From contig NZ_OZ075109.1 of NCBI RefSeq assembly GCF_964186625.1, positions 124,001-188,000 of the forward strand: a stretch of DNA of 64,000 bases, written 5' to 3'. This document shows, piece after piece, positions 37,983 through 47,060 of the stretch. Under the pieces are notes generated by a model that saw nothing but the letters and a program-made list of their open reading frames with translations, was not told the origin of the DNA and made no database searches. A program made the position numbers and the translations under genes. Origin of the DNA: Asticcacaulis sp. MM231. Lineage in GTDB: Bacteria; Pseudomonadota; Alphaproteobacteria; Caulobacterales; Caulobacteraceae. How positions within the stretch are numbered: position 1 is the stretch's first letter; each line of letters opens with the position of its first letter.

Positions 37983-39695
37983 TTAAAGAGCGCCGGCCTT
38001 TATCAGTTGCGCCGCATGATCGGCCGCACGCGCCGTGAGGGCCATGTAGGTCAGGGACGGGTTCTGAACCGCCGAACTGGCCATACAACTGCCGTCGGTG
38101 ATGAAGAGATTGGGAACGTCGTGGGACTGACACCAGCCGTTCAGGACTGAGGTTTTGGGGTCGCGACCCATGCGCGCCGTGCCCATTTCGTGGATCTTGT
38201 TGCCTGGTGCTGTCAGCGACTCTACGGTCATGCTGTCCGCATCCGATGACCAGATGTTGACGCACCCGGCGGCTTCCATCATGGCCCGTCCATCCCTGGC
38301 GGCTGCCTGCATAAGCTTCACTTCGTTGTCGCCCAGGCGGCAATCGATAACCGCTATGGGCATGCCCCACTTATCTGTCCTGGTCTCGTGCAGGCGGATG
38401 TGGTTGCGGTAATTGGGCAGCATGTCGCCAAAGGCGAAAATGCCGATGCTCCAGGATCCCGGCGTGCGGTTGGCCAGTTTGAAATCCTCACCGATGCCAG
38501 GACGGTCGCCGGTCCAGCCCGGACGCGTGGCGCCGCCCTGGAAGCCGAAGCCACGCAGGAAGGGCTTATCCGGTTCGGTGATATTGGCAAAATTGGGGAC
38601 ATAGATACCACCCGGACGACGACCGGCATGGTAATAGGCGTCGAACTCGGGCATGTCGCCCCCGGCGCCGGCGCCACCGAAATGGTCCATCAGATTGTGG
38701 CCCAACTGTCCGGAGCTGTTGGCCAGGCCCGTTGGGAAAGCTTCGGATCGTGAGTTCAGCATGATCAGGGTCGAGGCGACCGTTGAGGCATTGAGGAAGA
38801 TCAGGCGTGCGCTGTAGGTCCTGGTGTCGCGCGTATTGGCGTCCATGACACGGACGCCGGTCGCGCGCTTCGATACCGGATCATAGTCGATGGCCTGCAC
38901 GATGGCGTGGCTGATCAGGGTCAGGTTACCTGTGTTGCGCGCCGCCGGCAGGGTGGCCGACATCGACGAGAAATACGCCCCATAGGAACAACCGCGGTGG
39001 CAGTGATTGCGCACCTGGCAGGGGCCACGCCCAAGGTCCATCTGTTCCTGGGTCGGCTCGGTCAAGTGGGCGACGCGCGCGGCGATGACGTGGCGGGAGG
39101 GAAAGGCTTTGTTGACCCGCTCGGCGAAGGCTTTTTCCGGCATGGTCAGCTCGAAGGCCGGCTGGAAGATTCCATCGGGCAGGCTTTCGATGCCGTCACG
39201 GTTCCCCGATATGCCGGCGAAGCGCTCGACATGGTCGTACCACGGCGCCAGGTCATCATAACGGATAGGCCAGTCGACGCCAACGCCGTCCTTCTTGTTA
39301 AATTCAAAATCCTGCGGGCCAAAGCGGTAGGATTGTCGCGACCACATTAAGGACTTGCCGCCGCTGTGATAGCCGCGAACCCATTCGAACGGCGCACCTT
39401 CCGGTGTCTCGTAGGGCTGCTCGTCCTCCTTGACCCAGAATTGTTTGGTGGTTTCGTGCAGGGCATAGCCCACCGACCTCGATTGCATCGGATAGTGCGT
39501 CCTGCGCTCGTCCTCCTGAATGCGGTCGAGATTTGGCAACTCCCACGGCGACAGCATGTCGGAATAGTCTTTCTCAACGCTCAGTTCGCGTCCGCGCTCC
39601 AGGAGCAGCACCTTAAGGCCCTTTTCGCATAGTTCCTTGGCAGCCCAGCCGCCGCTCATGCCCGAACCTATGACGATGGCATCGAATTCACTCAT
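37983..39695 (-). CDS. GMC-family FAD oxidoreductase, second periplasmic glycoside dehydrogenase large subunit
   Basis: 570 residues from ATG 39695, 7 bases after AGGA; this start begins MSEFDAIVIGSGMSGGWAAKEL with the FAD site at once. The plan matches the GMC protein at 1970-3661: MWSRQSYRFGPQDFEF, a cysteine segment CQVRNHCHRGCSYGAYFSS, and IHEMGTARMGRDPKTSVLNGW...LFITDGSCMASSAVQNPSLTYMALTARAADH. The two differ clearly in sequence, so they are old paralogues, not a recent duplication. It would oxidise a sugar or glycoside in the periplasm with its subunit-3 partner encoded directly upstream. Confidence 0.85.
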   Translation of the reverse strand: MSEFDAIVIGSGMSGGWAAKELCEKGLKVLLLERGRELSVEKDYSDMLSPWELPNLDRIQEDERRTHYPMQSRSVGYALHETTKQFWVKEDEQPYETPEGAPFEWVRGYHSGGKSLMWSRQSYRFGPQDFEFNKKDGVGVDWPIRYDDLAPWYDHVERFAGISGNRDGIESLPDGIFQPAFELTMPEKAFAERVNKAFPSRHVIAARVAHLTEPTQEQMDLGRGPCQVRNHCHRGCSYGAYFSSMSATLPAARNTGNLTLISHAIVQAIDYDPVSKRATGVRVMDANTRDTRTYSARLIFLNASTVASTLIMLNSRSEAFPTGLANSSGQLGHNLMDHFGGAGAGGDMPEFDAYYHAGRRPGGIYVPNFANITEPDKPFLRGFGFQGGATRPGWTGDRPGIGEDFKLANRTPGSWSIGIFAFGDMLPNYRNHIRLHETRTDKWGMPIAVIDCRLGDNEVKLMQAAARDGRAMMEAAGCVNIWSSDADSMTVESLTAPGNKIHEMGTARMGRDPKTSVLNGWCQSHDVPNLFITDGSCMASSAVQNPSLTYMALTARAADHAAQLIKAGAL

Positions 39696-39718
39696 AACAA
39701 CATCCTGCATTCGGGGTT

Positions 39719-40285
39719 TTATTGGGCCCAGGTTCGGCCAATGTCGCTGATCGGTGCTGAAGCGATCCATCGTCCCGGCACCAGTTCGTATTGCAACTCC
39801 TGCGTCGCGCCCGGCTCCGACAGGTAATATACGGTGGCGATCAAGGATTTGACGGCGCGGTAACCGCCAAGACCGGCGGCGTCGGCGCCGTAGGCGAACG
39901 CGGCGGCGTCGAGATCGGTCAGGGCCTTTAGACGGCTTTTGGTGTCACCTGAGGTGCGGTGCGCGCCAAAGCGTTCCAGGTGCCCCGCGATCGCAGCCAG
40001 TTCGGCGCGATGGGCGCCTTGCGTGGGGGCGGAGGCCCAGGTCAGGTAAAGGTGGTCCAAATAGGCGGGGACACCGACGTCAATGGCCCCCGGTGTATCG
40101 GTGCGTGGAATAATGGCGTCGGCAAGAAATGTGACCAGCGCCAGTTCATCCGCACTGTAAAATGCGGGAACGCCGGGCTGTACCGCCTGCAGCGGGCGTG
40201 CCGCAGCACCTTGGAAGGTCGACAGCGCCGCAGCGCCGCCCAGGCTCAAAATCAATCCGTGCAAGACCTGCCGGCGCGTAGTCAT
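39719..40285 (-). CDS. gluconate 2-dehydrogenase subunit 3 family protein, Tat-exported
   Basis: 188 residues. A twin-arginine leader (MTTRRQVLHGLILSLGGAAALSTFQGAAA) precedes the family motif LADAIIPRTDTPGAIDVGVPAYLDHL and a helical domain, ending ELVPGRWIASAPISDIGRTWAQ. It is the partner of the GMC protein 23 bases downstream and a paralogue of 3672-4247. A GC-rich hairpin (GGCGGC/GCCGCC, 40299-40315) next to a run of T on the + strand lies in its 5' leader and could influence expression. Confidence 0.85.
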   Translation of the reverse strand: MTTRRQVLHGLILSLGGAAALSTFQGAAARPLQAVQPGVPAFYSADELALVTFLADAIIPRTDTPGAIDVGVPAYLDHLYLTWASAPTQGAHRAELAAIAGHLERFGAHRTSGDTKSRLKALTDLDAAAFAYGADAAGLGGYRAVKSLIATVYYLSEPGATQELQYELVPGRWIASAPISDIGRTWAQ

Positions 40286-40808
40286 GTTTCACTCCCGCGG
40301 CGGCACGGAGCCGCCATTTTTTTAATTGTCTTACCATAACGCTATACTTTCGAAGTACAAGACTGTGGCTTATAGGTTGAAGAAAATTCGACGATTGGCT
40401 TATTAAAATAAGTAGGCATCAGCGGTTTCGAAGCGCATTCCGCTCCAACAGGCGTGTGCTGTATTCCTGAGAAATTTCCCTGTGCGTGCGTCAGCATTGG
40501 CTTAGCCCGTAGATATGGAACGAAAATGTGGATTGGCGGTCTCTGGACCTATCGATCAATATCCTGAAGGCTCGGATATTATTCGTTCGCGATTCTTGAA
40601 CATCTCGCTCATTCTGCCATGATCGATCTGTCATGGCTGAACGGGATATGGGAGGTGACGTCCGTCGCAGTTTGGCCGTGCAGCCGTTCACATTTAATCC
40701 AGATGGTACAATCGCCTACACCCTTCAGACATGACCTTTCTTAACCCATAGGCCCGAGCAAAAATAAGCAAAAATTCTTCCGAACCAGAAACCCCTCCGG
40801 AGATAAAC
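40286..40808. other. divergent intergenic region, 523 bp
   Basis: This region separates the leftward dehydrogenase pair from the rightward DUF1080 gene and must hold two promoters. Visible structures are the hairpin at 40299-40315 followed by ATTTTTTT, and an AT-rich palindrome CTTATTAAAATAAG at 40399-40412. No full LacI consensus like that at 5144 was found. Short frames here show no family resemblance. Confidence 0.4.
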
Positions 40809-41588
40809 ATGAAAAACCTCATGGGTATGAGTCTTGCGCTCATCATCACCACCATCCCTGTTACGGCCCTTGCGACGGAAGCTAAGTGGGAGCCACTCTT
40901 TGATGGGAAAACGCTTGAGGGCTGGACAGCGAAGATAGCCGGGCACGCTGTTGGCGAGGATCCGTTACATACCTTCGTTGCGCAGGACGGTGTCATCCGG
41001 GTCTCCTACGCTCATTATAAAACGTTCGAGGGTGCCTACGGCCATCTGTTCTGGAAGGCGCCGCTGAAAGCCTATCGCCTGCGTTTCGAGTATCGATTGT
41101 TTGGCGAACCGCTCCCCGACATCAAAGAATGGGAGATCAGCAATTCTGGGGTGATGCTTCATGCGCAGGCGCCAGAGTCCATGCGCCGCGAACAGGCCTT
41201 TCCTGTGAGCCTGGAGTTTCAATTGCTAGGGATTCCCCGTCCGACTGAAGAGCCCACCGGTAATCTATGTACGCCCGGCACATCTGTCGTGATTGGCGCA
41301 AAACGTGACGAGCGCCATTGTATCCTGTCGTCGTCGCCGGTTCTGCAGGTCGGCCTGTGGACGCAGGCTGAGATAGAGGTCCTCCCCAATGGCGAGATCA
41401 CCCATTTTATCAACGGCAAGCCAGTCCTGAACTACTCCATGCCGGAGCTTGATCCTGCGGACAAGGACGCTGTGCCGCTGATCACGACGGCAGGAGGTCT
41501 GCTTCAGTTGCGGCAAGGCTATATCGCGCTGCAAGCCGAGGGGCAGCAGATTGAGTTTCGCAACATAGAGGTTCAGCGGCTTGATTGA
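40809..41588 (+). CDS. DUF1080 / 3-keto-disaccharide hydrolase family protein, secreted
   Basis: 259 residues with a signal peptide (MKNLMGMSLALIITTIPVTALATEA) and a good GGAG site 5 bases ahead. The mature protein opens WEPLFDGKTLEGWTAK, and has YGHLFWKAPLKAYRLRFEYRLFG, ISNSGVMLHAQAPESM and FPVSLEFQLLG, then LRQGYIALQAEGQQIEFRNIEVQRL at the end, the DUF1080 pattern. It differs from the 4253-5059 protein in its longer central loop with two cysteines (NLCTPGT, ERHCILS). Divergent from the second GMC/subunit-3 pair, it probably acts on their 3-keto product. Confidence 0.82.
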   Translation: MKNLMGMSLALIITTIPVTALATEAKWEPLFDGKTLEGWTAKIAGHAVGEDPLHTFVAQDGVIRVSYAHYKTFEGAYGHLFWKAPLKAYRLRFEYRLFGEPLPDIKEWEISNSGVMLHAQAPESMRREQAFPVSLEFQLLGIPRPTEEPTGNLCTPGTSVVIGAKRDERHCILSSSPVLQVGLWTQAEIEVLPNGEITHFINGKPVLNYSMPELDPADKDAVPLITTAGGLLQLRQGYIALQAEGQQIEFRNIEVQRLD

Positions 41589-41677
41589 CGAAAAGGGAGG
41601 TCATGCCGCCTTGCAAGATGAGACCAAATTTAAGCAAACTCTATACTGGTATCGATGGTGACAGGGTCTGATCGTTT

Positions 41678-41694
41678 TTGCGATTGACTCGCAA
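41678..41694. promoter_or_regulatory. Fur-like palindrome upstream of the iron cluster
   Basis: TTGCGATTGACTCGCAA: hexamers TTGCGA and TCGCAA separated by 5 bases, 67 bases before the first gene. The same geometry recurs at 44676-44692 before the TonB receptor. Confidence 0.6.
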
Positions 41695-41760
41695 GTTGTA
41701 TCCTTCTAATCACCTCCTTGAAAATAACTTGCATGTGCAAAGTTTTTTGAGGATGTGCTT

Positions 41761-42084
41761 TTGTCTGATCTGAGACTGAGTCTGATGATCACGCCACGAC
41801 GGACGGCGCGCTTTGGCGTCTTGCTGCGTACGCTTTCGGCCATTGTCGGTGGTTACGGGATCGCCGCCCTGTGGGGGGCGCTTCTATCGGCAGGATTATC
41901 GCGCCTTGAAGGTGTGGACCCGTCCGGTGCGGTGCTGACCGGTATGCTGTCGTCGTTCGCGATCTGCGTTTGTGTCGTCATGTGGGTGTTTGCCGCCCGT
42001 GACCTGAAGCGGATGGTGCTGGGTCTGCTCATTCCTGCCATCATCTTCGGCGGTGCGCTCTGGCTTTTGCGGGGGGCGGCATGA
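41761..42084 (+). CDS. DUF3649 family membrane protein of siderophore clusters
   Basis: 107 residues from a TTG 7 bases after GAGGA; a GTG at 41755 is too close to that site. Three hydrophobic segments are visible: LLRTLSAIVGGYGIAALWGALLSAGL, AVLTGMLSSFAICVCVVMWVFAA and MVLGLLIPAIIFGGALWLLRG. Small three-helix proteins of this type precede PepSY and DUF3325 genes beside TonB siderophore receptors. The precise role in iron uptake is unknown. It overlaps the PepSY gene by 4 bases (ATGA). Confidence 0.7.
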   Translation: MSDLRLSLMITPRRTARFGVLLRTLSAIVGGYGIAALWGALLSAGLSRLEGVDPSGAVLTGMLSSFAICVCVVMWVFAARDLKRMVLGLLIPAIIFGGALWLLRGAA

Positions 42085-43655
42085 AGGGCGCGTTCCGGCA
42101 AAGTATGGCGTGGCTGCATACCTGGACAGGGCTACTGGTTGGCTGGTTTCTGTTCGTCATCTTCCTGAGCGGTACCACGGCCTATTTCCAGTACGAGATC
42201 ACGCGCTGGATGAAGCCGGAGCAGACGCGTGTCGTTACACCGCAGGTCGCGGCACAAAACGCCATGACCTGGTTACGCGCGAACCAGCCCGAGGCCGTCG
42301 CCTGGGATATCTACCTGCCGGGCAAGCGCGGTGGGCCGGTCGAGATCTACTGGACGCCGAAGCCCGAAGCCGGCAAGGACGCCGTGCGTGACTGGGAAAA
42401 GGATACGGCCAGGCTTGACGCGGCCACGGGGCAAAAGACGACCGGGCGCGACACACAAGGCGGCTACTTCCTCTATCGCTTCCATTATGACCTGCACTAT
42501 ATCCCGGTCATCTGGGCACGCTGGATCGTTGGCTTTTGCGCTATCATGATGCTGACCGCCTGTATCACCGGTATCGTCACACACAAGAAAATCTTCGCCG
42601 ACTTTTTCATGCTGCGTTTCGGCAAGGGGCAGAGATCGTGGCTCGATGCGCACAATGTCAGCGCTGTGATGGCCCTGCCGTTTATCCTGATGATCACCTA
42701 TACCGGCCTGGTCACCCTGGCCTCGCTCTATATGCCGTGGCCGATCAAGGCGAGCGGTATGACCGAAGAAAGTTATTTCGCCGCGCTTTATCCTGTTGCC
42801 CCGACGCGCGAACCGACCGGCAAGCCAGCGGCATTGATCAATCTCGACAAAGTGTTTGAAGCCACCCGCCGGCGCTGGCACGGCGACGGCATCGCCTATC
42901 TCAGCGCCGTCAATCCCGGCGATGCTGGCGCTACCCTGACCGCAACCAGCGCGCCGGATGAACGCCTGCAGACGCGCGGTGACAGTGTGCAGTTTGACGG
43001 CGCGACCGGGCAGATTTTGTGGGCCTCTCCGGTGCGTAGCGTTGAAGCAAAGACCGAAAGCGTGATGGTCGGCCTGCACGCCGGCCGCTATGCGGGCACC
43101 GTTCTGCGCTGGCTTTATTTTATCGGTGGCATCGGCGGCACGATGATGATCGCCACCGGACTGGTTTTGTGGACGAGTAAGCGCCGCCTAAAACTGCCCG
43201 ATCCTGCGCGTCCGCACTTCGGTTTCAAACTGGTGGAAAAGCTCAATATTGGCTTCATCGCCGGCTTCCCCACAGGCATTGCTGTCTATTTTCTCGCCAA
43301 CCGGCTGCTGCCGCTCGGCATGACCGCGCGAGCCGACTGGGAGATCCATAGCCTGTTCATCGCCTGGGTTGCGGTGCTGGTCTGGGCCTTTGCGCGACCG
43401 ACGAAAAGGGGCTGGGTTGAGGCCATGAGCGCCTGCGCTGGTCTGTTTGCGCTGGTGCCGGTGGTCAATGCGATCACCACGCCGCGCGGGCTGATCCACA
43501 GCCTGTTCAGCGGCGATATCCTGTTCCTCAGCTTCGATGTCCTGATGCTGCTGACCGCTGCTGCCTATGCGCTGGCTGCATGGAAGACGGCGCGTCACAA
43601 GCCGTACGTCAAGGTGAACAAAAAAGCCGTTAACACCCAACCCGAACCCGCTTAA
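42081..43655 (+). CDS. PepSY-associated transmembrane protein, probable inner-membrane ferric-siderophore reductase
   Basis: 524 residues. The first helix is WLHTWTGLLVGWFLFVIFLSGTTAYFQYEI, followed by a PepSY-type periplasmic domain. Histidines suited to haem binding recur in membrane regions (RFHYDLHYI, WLDAHNVSAVMALPFILMITYTGL, VGLHAGRYAGTVLRWLYFIGGIGGTMMIATGLVLW). Several more helices follow. Proteins of this family (FoxB/FegB-like) are thought to reduce iron from siderophores after import. It is coupled to DUF3649 upstream, and DUF4198 follows 17 bases later. Confidence 0.82.
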   Translation: MKGAFRQSMAWLHTWTGLLVGWFLFVIFLSGTTAYFQYEITRWMKPEQTRVVTPQVAAQNAMTWLRANQPEAVAWDIYLPGKRGGPVEIYWTPKPEAGKDAVRDWEKDTARLDAATGQKTTGRDTQGGYFLYRFHYDLHYIPVIWARWIVGFCAIMMLTACITGIVTHKKIFADFFMLRFGKGQRSWLDAHNVSAVMALPFILMITYTGLVTLASLYMPWPIKASGMTEESYFAALYPVAPTREPTGKPAALINLDKVFEATRRRWHGDGIAYLSAVNPGDAGATLTATSAPDERLQTRGDSVQFDGATGQILWASPVRSVEAKTESVMVGLHAGRYAGTVLRWLYFIGGIGGTMMIATGLVLWTSKRRLKLPDPARPHFGFKLVEKLNIGFIAGFPTGIAVYFLANRLLPLGMTARADWEIHSLFIAWVAVLVWAFARPTKRGWVEAMSACAGLFALVPVVNAITTPRGLIHSLFSGDILFLSFDVLMLLTAAAYALAAWKTARHKPYVKVNKKAVNTQPEPA

Positions 43656-43672
43656 CCCTTAAGGAGACTGCC

Positions 43673-44311
43673 ATGTTCAAGACAACCGTTCTGAGTGCCG
43701 TCCTGTTTGCCGCCACATCCCTCACCGCGCAGGCTCATGAAGTCTGGCTGGAGCGTGACGCCACCACCTTGCACGTCTATCTCGGCGATCCCGATGGCAA
43801 GCCCGATCCTGAAGCCGCCAGGCGCCTGACCGGCGGCCAGTTGCTGGTCGGCGGCAAGCCGCAGGCCATCGCCTACACGGTCCAGACCGATCACCAGACA
43901 TCGCCTGTCTCTGCCACGGGTGACGTGCGCTGGGTGCATAACGCCGTCTGGGAGCCGTGGAAGACCGACGATGGCAAATATCAGGCGGCGGTCTATCACG
44001 CGCGCTATGGCCGTTCGGAAACCACCGCTGGTCAAGGTTATGAGTTCGTGCCGGTGGCACCCAACAGCGACACCTTCGTTCTGACATTCGAGGGCAAGCC
44101 GGTCGCCAATAAGACGGTCAAGCTGGTCGATCCCGACAAATGGGCCAGACAGATGGAAACTGACGCGCAAGGCCGCTTCACTGTGCCGGCGCGTGGGCAG
44201 GGCAAATATATTCTGATCGCCGAGAACGAAACGCCGTCGGATGTCACGGTCTCCGGCCAGAAGGTCGACAGCCTGCTGCATATCGCGACCATGACCTACA
44301 TCGCCGACTGA
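43673..44311 (+). CDS. DUF4198 family periplasmic protein
   Basis: 212 residues with an AAG GAG site and signal peptide (MFKTTVLSAVLFAATSLTAQAHEVW). The mature N-terminus HEVWLE and the end of the protein (KTVKLVDPDKWARQMETDAQGRFTVPARGQGKYILIAENE) match DUF4198, a group with an Ig-like beta-sandwich found near nickel, cobalt and iron transporters. The mature N-terminal His could take part in metal binding. Its stop overlaps the DUF3325 start (TGATG). Exact function is unknown. Confidence 0.75.
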   Translation: MFKTTVLSAVLFAATSLTAQAHEVWLERDATTLHVYLGDPDGKPDPEAARRLTGGQLLVGGKPQAIAYTVQTDHQTSPVSATGDVRWVHNAVWEPWKTDDGKYQAAVYHARYGRSETTAGQGYEFVPVAPNSDTFVLTFEGKPVANKTVKLVDPDKWARQMETDAQGRFTVPARGQGKYILIAENETPSDVTVSGQKVDSLLHIATMTYIAD

Positions 44312-44604
44312 TGATGAGCGACGCCTTCATTTTTCTGTTATGTCTGGGGGCGTTCGCCCTGCTGCTGGCGGCCATGGGCCGTCACCAGCCCGATTGGTTT
44401 GGCGCCAAACTGGCCAGATCCCTTAGCCTAAGTCTGCGGGCAGGGGGCTTCGGCCTTTTGTTCGCGGCCTGGCTGGTGGCAGGTTTCACGCAGGGCTTTG
44501 CCTACGGCACGGTCGTCTGGTGCGGCTGGATGACGGTCGCCGCGCTGGTCGTCATTGTGGTAAATTTCAACCGTGACATTTTGCTGAAATACCTGCGGCG
44601 CTGA
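44311..44604 (+). CDS. DUF3325 family membrane protein
   Basis: 97 residues with three hydrophobic helices: FIFLLCLGAFALLLAAMGRHQPDWFG, SLRAGGFGLLFAAWLVAGFTQGFAYGTVVWCGWM and VAALVVIVVNFNRDILLKYL. The MGRHQ segment is characteristic of DUF3325 proteins found beside PepSY and TonB siderophore receptor genes. It ends the four-gene membrane operon; the receptor gene follows after 176 bases and has its own Fur-like site. Confidence 0.75.
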   Translation: MMSDAFIFLLCLGAFALLLAAMGRHQPDWFGAKLARSLSLSLRAGGFGLLFAAWLVAGFTQGFAYGTVVWCGWMTVAALVVIVVNFNRDILLKYLRR

Positions 44605-44675
44605 GCGATGACGAATATGTCACCTTGTCAGCAGATAATGCAAATAAGACGCATTTGCTATTGACGCGGCAATAA

Positions 44676-44692
44676 TTGCGAATTATTCGCAA
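44676..44692. promoter_or_regulatory. Fur-like palindrome upstream of the TonB receptor
   Basis: TTGCGAATTATTCGCAA, the same TTGCGA-N5-TCGCAA geometry as at 41678-41694, within a longer AT-rich dyad (44671-44699). It lies 88 bases before the receptor ATG. Iron repression is inferred from this and the gene content. Confidence 0.65.
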
Positions 44693-44780
44693 TATTATTC
44701 TGATGGCCGGGGATGGCGCGTAATTCAGCTCAAATTCTTTCCCAGCCTGTCGTTTGATGACCGCTTTCAAAGGAAAAATA

Positions 44781-46889
44781 ATGGCATCTTCTCGTTGGCG
44801 CATGCCCTCACACTTCGCCCTCTTGGCGCTACTCGCGACGCCGGCCTTGGCGGAAAGCCTCCCCGATACGGAGACGGCGACCGAAGTCCAGACCGTCGTG
44901 GTCACCGGCAAGAAGGTCGAGAAGGGGCAGAACGAGGCGGCCAGCCATGGCGCCTTGGGTGAAAAAAAACTGCTCGATACGCCGTTCTCTGTGACCGTGA
45001 TCGATGAAGAAGATATGTCCAAGCGCCAGGCCAATTCGGTGGCGCAGCTCTTTGTTAATGATCCGTCGGTGTCGTCGTCATCGCCTTCGGCCACTACCGA
45101 CTGGTGGGGCGCCCAGATCCGAGGTCTCGGTGTGCGCAACTACTATGTCGATGGCAACCCGATGTTGCTCTACTGGGGTGGCGAATTTCCGCTCGAAGCC
45201 GTGGAAACGGTCGAGGCCCTGAAAGGCCTGAGCGGCTTTATGTATGGCTTTGGCTCGCCCGGCGGTGTCATCAGCTATTCACTCAAAAAGCCGACTGAGG
45301 CCAAGCGCCTGACGACCGAGATCGGCTATCGCAATGACAGCGTCTTTTATGCCAATATCGATGCCGGCGGCCGTCTTGGCGAAGACCAGAGATTGGGCTA
45401 TCGCGTCGATGTCGCTGCAGAAAAGGGCGACGCCTACAATGGCGCCGGCGTCAACCGCACCTTAGGGTCGGTCGCCCTCGATTATCGCCTCACGCCGGAT
45501 CTGATCTGGTATGGCAGCGCCATCTATCAGGACAGCAAGCTGGAGCACGAGCCCTTGTTGTTCTACTGGGATAGCTATACTGGTGACAACCTGCCGGAGG
45601 TGACCGACGATTACGATAACGTCCTGATCAAGGGCTCTTACTACAAGACCAAGACCCTGATCAGTTCGACCGGCCTGACATGGCAGATCAATGACACGTG
45701 GAAGGCCAATCTGGTCACCGGCTATACGCAGAAGGACCACTACTCTAACAAGATGTTCGCCTACATGCTGAACGAGGCCGGTGATTACGAAGGCACCGCC
45801 TATAACTTCTCTGGCCGCCTCAAGAACTATTCCACGCAGGCCACCTTGCAGGGTCAGGTCTATACCGGTTCGGTGAAGCACGACATCGTCGTTGGCGCCG
45901 CCTACCAGAAGACGACGGACCAATGGGGCAATGAGTGGTACTGGAGCAACGACTTCAACGGCAATATCTATCAGAAGCAGACCTTTGCCGTCACCCGCGA
46001 TATCGACTACAGCTTCGCACCGGTCAGCGCCAACGAGCAGCAAACGGCGGCCTTCGCCAGCGATACGCTGCATTTCAATGACAAGTGGCAGGCCATCGTC
46101 GGCTTACGCTACACCTATTATGATCAGGAGGACATGGATGGTGACCCAAGCGTCGGCTCCGGTTACAGCACCGATGCCCTGACGCCCACCATCGCCCTGA
46201 TCTACAAGCCGCGCGGCAATATCTCCGTCTATGGCAGCTATGTTGAATCGCTCGAAGCCGGCACGCGGGTGGGGGACACTTACGCCAATGTTGGTGAGAT
46301 TCTTGATGCCACGATCAGCGAGCAGCTCGAAGTCGGCTTGAAACTCGAACAGGATCGCACCAGCTTTACCACGGCGGCTTTCCGTGTTGAGCGCGCCGCC
46401 CAGATTGATCAGTACGTCGATGGCCTGCGCTATCTGAGTCAGGACGGTCTGACAATTTATCAGGGGCTGGAAGCGATCGGTAGCTACAAGGTCAATGAGG
46501 CCTTGCGTGTGGGCTTAGGCGCTACTTATCTCGACGCCAGCATCGAAGACGTGTCACCTGATAACGCTGCCGTCGAAGGTCATATCCCTGCCAGTGCCGC
46601 CAAATGGCAGGCTGTCGCCAATGCCGATTACGATGTCCAGTCGATACGCGGTCTAAGCCTGCACGGCAGCGTGCGCTATTACGGCGACGCCTATTATGAC
46701 GACCTGAACCGTATCCTCATCCCGCACCGGACCCTGGCCAATGTCGGCTTCCAGTATCGCACAGAGATGTATGGCCACGGAGTGACCTTTACCGGGAATA
46801 TCAACAATCTCTTCAACACGACCTATTGGGAGATGAGCGGCCTTGGCGAAGGCATCAATGGAGCGCTCAGTATGAAGGTGAACTGGTAG
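44781..46889 (+). CDS. TonB-dependent siderophore receptor
   Basis: 702 residues from ATG 44781 after AGGAAAAATA, giving signal MASSRWRMPSHFALLALLATPALA. A TonB box is visible (VQTVVVTGKK). The plug domain includes LLDTPFSVTVIDEEDMSKRQANSVAQLFVNDPSVSS, WWGAQIRGLGVRNYYVDGNPML and MYGFGSPGGVISYSLKKPT. A 22-strand barrel follows, ending ITNL-type NINNLFNTTYWEMSGLGEGINGALSMKVNW with a terminal aromatic residue. It imports a ferric siderophore across the outer membrane. The membrane operon before it (DUF3649-PepSY-DUF4198-DUF3325) and the paired Fur-like sites form one iron-acquisition unit. The siderophore is unknown. Confidence 0.9.
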   Translation: MASSRWRMPSHFALLALLATPALAESLPDTETATEVQTVVVTGKKVEKGQNEAASHGALGEKKLLDTPFSVTVIDEEDMSKRQANSVAQLFVNDPSVSSSSPSATTDWWGAQIRGLGVRNYYVDGNPMLLYWGGEFPLEAVETVEALKGLSGFMYGFGSPGGVISYSLKKPTEAKRLTTEIGYRNDSVFYANIDAGGRLGEDQRLGYRVDVAAEKGDAYNGAGVNRTLGSVALDYRLTPDLIWYGSAIYQDSKLEHEPLLFYWDSYTGDNLPEVTDDYDNVLIKGSYYKTKTLISSTGLTWQINDTWKANLVTGYTQKDHYSNKMFAYMLNEAGDYEGTAYNFSGRLKNYSTQATLQGQVYTGSVKHDIVVGAAYQKTTDQWGNEWYWSNDFNGNIYQKQTFAVTRDIDYSFAPVSANEQQTAAFASDTLHFNDKWQAIVGLRYTYYDQEDMDGDPSVGSGYSTDALTPTIALIYKPRGNISVYGSYVESLEAGTRVGDTYANVGEILDATISEQLEVGLKLEQDRTSFTTAAFRVERAAQIDQYVDGLRYLSQDGLTIYQGLEAIGSYKVNEALRVGLGATYLDASIEDVSPDNAAVEGHIPASAAKWQAVANADYDVQSIRGLSLHGSVRYYGDAYYDDLNRILIPHRTLANVGFQYRTEMYGHGVTFTGNINNLFNTTYWEMSGLGEGINGALSMKVNW

Positions 46890-46904
46890 GTCTACAATTG
46901 AGGC

Positions 46905-46941
46905 GGCAGAATGAGGTTTTCCAAGAAAATCTCATTCTGCC
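46905..46941. terminator. hairpin after the TonB receptor
   Basis: GGCAGAATGAG and CTCATTCTGCC form an 11-bp stem with further A/T pairing inside (GTTTTC/GAAAAT). There is no T run after the stem, so it may protect the 3' end more than terminate. Confidence 0.45.
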
Positions 46942-46982
46942 TGTTGAGCGTACCGCCAGCTTACTTTAGGAATGCACCTAAC

Positions 46983-47060
46983 GCACCCGTAGCTCAGCAG
47001 GATAGAGCGCCGGTTTCCTAAACCGTAGGTCATGAGTTCGAAATCTCGTCGGGTGCGCCA
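46983..47060 (+). tRNA. tRNA-Arg, anticodon CCT
   Basis: The acceptor stem GCACCCG (46983-46989) pairs with CGGGTGC (47050-47056), followed by G and an encoded CCA. The D arm AGCTCAGCAGGATAGAGC is normal, the anticodon arm is CCGGT-TTCCTAA-ACCG with anticodon CCT (reads AGG), and the T arm contains GTTCGAAATC. The first base of the 310-bp left island repeat coincides with the terminal A of CCA, so this gene is the probable integration site of the island. Confidence 0.93.

Noticed and set aside
40299..40323. Terminator-like hairpin with T run on the + strand
   Set aside because: No rightward gene precedes it; it lies in the 5' leader of a leftward gene, so it is mentioned there but not called a terminator.
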